NCBI GenBank assembly: GCA_965248605.1
Contig: CBDFJV010000006.1
Span: 496,001 to 560,000, forward strand
DNA: 64,000 nucleotides
Source of the DNA: CAUZJF01 sp965248605
GTDB taxonomy: Bacteria > Chloroflexota > Dehalococcoidia > Lucifugimonadales > CAUZJF01
Reading direction: 5' to 3'
Part shown: one piece after another, positions 62,657 through 64,000 of the stretch
Layout of the letters: each line of letters opens with the position of its first letter
Numbering within the stretch: position 1 is the first letter of the stretch
Position numbers and translations under genes: made by a program
The notes under the pieces: generated by a model
The model's input: only the letters and a program-made list of their open reading frames with translations
What the model was told of the DNA's origin: nothing
Database searches by the model: none

Positions 62657-63685
62657 ATGGACGATATAAGCAGTCAAAACGGAAGTGACAAAGGCGAAGA
62701 CCTTTTTCTAGGTACGGGCGATGGCGTCTGGCGGCTGCACGACGGCGCTGTGGAGCGCGCCGGTCTTGCGGGGAAGATCGTCGTCCACGTAGCGGACCGC
62801 GACGGAAAGGTCGTCGCGGCGGTTGCACGGGACGGCCTTTACGAGATATTCGATTCCGGCGAACGCCGCATCTGGGAGGGCGACGCGCGGGCCGCAGGAA
62901 TCGGCCCGGACGGTAGCTTGTATGTGGGAACGGAGCCGGCGATGGTCTTTCGCAGCGACGACGGAGGCGAGACCTGGAGGCGTTCGGACGAGATCGACGA
63001 ACTGCCGACCCGCGAGACGTGGTACTTCCCCGGTCCGCCGCGCCAGCCACACGTGCGCTCGATCGACTTTCTACCCGACAAGGGGGCGAGTGTCCTCGTC
63101 GGGGTCGAGGTGGGCGGAGTCCTCTACTCGGGCGACCACGGCGAAAGCTGGAAGGAGTTGAACGAAGGGCTCCACGTGGACGTTCATGCGGTCCGACCGG
63201 ACCCGTCACAGCCAGGCCGACTGGTAGCAGTCACCGGAAAGGGGCTCTACCTGAGCGAGGACGGTGGCGATTCATGGGAGCACGTCACCGAGGGCATCGG
63301 TCAGGGTTACACCGTCGGAATGCACATCAACCCCGACAGAGCGGGCGAGATACTGATTGCCACGGGTCAACGACCGCCCGGAATCAATGCCAAGGTATAC
63401 CACTCTCGCGACGGTGGGCGCACCTGGAATCACGTGATCGATCCTGTCCTACCCGAGCAATACGAGCGGGTCCCTGTTGTGCTATTCGCTCAGGGCAGCG
63501 CCTGGATAGCTACCGAAAAGGGCCAAGTCTTTCGTGCAAATGCGGCTCCAACAAACGGCGACCCCGGTCCTGACTCGGCCCTCGGAAGCTGGTCGCTAGT
63601 CCAGGAACTGTCGACTCCAATCAAAGCCGCGTCAGCGGGACAAAGCCCGAGCTCGATTTCCTCCGGGTTTGCGGACTGGTTTTAA
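62657..63685 (+). CDS. BNR/sortilin-like repeat protein (glycosidase-like propeller)
   Basis: 342 residues, GAGGAGG before the ATG. Asp-box (BNR) repeats SDDGGETWRRSDE, SGDHGESWKELNEG, SEDGGDSWEHVTEG and SRDGGRTWNHVID fall on successive blades of a beta-propeller as in sialidases and VPS10/sortilin-like proteins. No signal peptide, so probably cytoplasmic. Catalytic residues of sialidases (Arg triad) are not recognisable, so binding or an unknown lyase role is more likely. Confidence 0.82.
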   Translation: MDDISSQNGSDKGEDLFLGTGDGVWRLHDGAVERAGLAGKIVVHVADRDGKVVAAVARDGLYEIFDSGERRIWEGDARAAGIGPDGSLYVGTEPAMVFRSDDGGETWRRSDEIDELPTRETWYFPGPPRQPHVRSIDFLPDKGASVLVGVEVGGVLYSGDHGESWKELNEGLHVDVHAVRPDPSQPGRLVAVTGKGLYLSEDGGDSWEHVTEGIGQGYTVGMHINPDRAGEILIATGQRPPGINAKVYHSRDGGRTWNHVIDPVLPEQYERVPVVLFAQGSAWIATEKGQVFRANAAPTNGDPGPDSALGSWSLVQELSTPIKAASAGQSPSSISSGFADWF

Positions 63686-63702
63686 GACACGTGTCGCCGG
63701 CT

Positions 63703-63731
63703 GGGGGTGGCGGCCCGGTGCTCCCACCCCC
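63703..63731 (+). terminator. GC-rich hairpin behind the BNR-repeat gene
   Basis: GGGGGTGG (63703-63710) pairs with CCACCCCC (63724-63731), 17 bases behind the stop. It is followed by TTGC, with no T-run, so termination strength is uncertain. Confidence 0.5.
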
Positions 63732-63782
63732 TTGCTGGCCTCATCGCACGTGAAATAAGAGCCGCGGTACTCAGGAGTAATC

Positions 63783-64000
63783 GTGACTAATCAAGACCAG
63801 CCTGGAAGCAGAGCGGCGAACGCAACCGGCATCCTGCTCATAGTCTGCGTCGCTATATTTTTTGCAGTGCTCAACGCCTCCGCCCTGGGTGTCGTCCTGC
63901 CCGACATTGCCGATGACCTATCGGTCGGTACCGGCGAGCTCAGTTGGTTGATGACGGGATTCCTGCTCGTTTACGGGGTAGCCATTCCGTTCTATGGTCG
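63783..64000 (+). CDS. Major facilitator superfamily transporter (3' partial)
   Basis: Starts GTG with AGGAG six bases upstream and is open to the window end (72 codons): VTNQDQPGSRAANATG, first helix ILLIVCVAIFFAVLNASALG, then VVLPDIADDLSVGTGELSWL and MTGFLLVYGVAIPFYGR. The N-terminal VVLPDIA-xDL-xxxxxxLSWLxTGFLL pattern is typical of 14-helix drug:H+ antiporters (DHA2/EmrB-like). Too short for substrate inference. Confidence 0.85.
   Translation, partial: MTNQDQPGSRAANATGILLIVCVAIFFAVLNASALGVVLPDIADDLSVGTGELSWLMTGFLLVYGVAIPFYG

Overview
The window is GC-rich bacterial chromosomal DNA. Several features suggest a Chloroflexota-type bacterium (SAR202 or Dehalococcoidia-like): a ClpC with a short UVR middle domain, an ECF sigma factor paired with a DUF5667 protein, many lipobox lipoproteins, RraA, GGT, FmdA and hydroxyacid dehydrogenase genes, and dense intergenic palindromes. 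This is an inference; no rRNA or other marker is present to settle it. I recognised no tRNA, rRNA, CRISPR array or prophage.

Layout. (1) 0-25 kb is an accessory, surface-directed region scarred by insertion sequences. It starts with the 3' part of a giant secreted S1-type protease with fibronectin III, cadherin-like and Calx-beta-like domains, whose C-terminal FN3 domain is cut off by two in-frame stops. A tandem family of three lipoprotein genes (A, B, C) follows, with nearly identical flanks and a variable centre; copy C is cut by an IS21 element. Next come a truncated Gfo/Idh/MocA dehydrogenase, clpC with promoter and terminator, a truncated FAD disulphide oxidoreductase, an IS1380 element, and a 5'-truncated protein of six ~170-residue repeats, two of which carry whole inserted domains. 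It ends with a pilin-like protein carrying LamG and Kelch propeller domains. (2) 25-37 kb holds GGT, an orphan AAA+ ATPase, an RraA-like protein, a flippase, a TlpA-like thioredoxin lipoprotein, an orphan HicB, RNase PH, a metallo-beta-lactamase gene split by a second IS21 copy of identical length, and a RimI-like acetyltransferase. (3) 37-46 kb holds the sigma factor and DUF5667 pair, a heterodimeric ABC exporter with one degenerate ATP site, a RelBE-type toxin-antitoxin pair, a D-2-hydroxyacid dehydrogenase, a methyltransferase, NUDIX and RidA. (4) 46-58 kb holds formamidase, a methyltransferase, a three-gene 2-oxoacid dehydrogenase operon without its own E3, a six-helix membrane protein, PrkA, an SRPBCC protein, a LOG-family protein, a lipoprotein, a TfoX-like protein and a ROK kinase. 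(5) 58.9-64 kb has two NmrA-family genes, each behind a promoter bearing the same pair of 12-bp operator-like boxes, then a MarR regulator that may read them, a pirin, a BNR-repeat protein and the start of an MFS transporter.

How it fits together. The left region looks like a cell-surface module (protease, lipoproteins, propeller and LamG adhesin-like proteins) diversified by duplication and domain nesting and then damaged by transposons. The right half is metabolic and stress-response gene content organised as short operons. The clearest candidates for undescribed biology are the mosaic lipoprotein array, the nested-domain repeat protein next to the pilin-like Kelch protein, and the NmrA/MarR two-box regulon.
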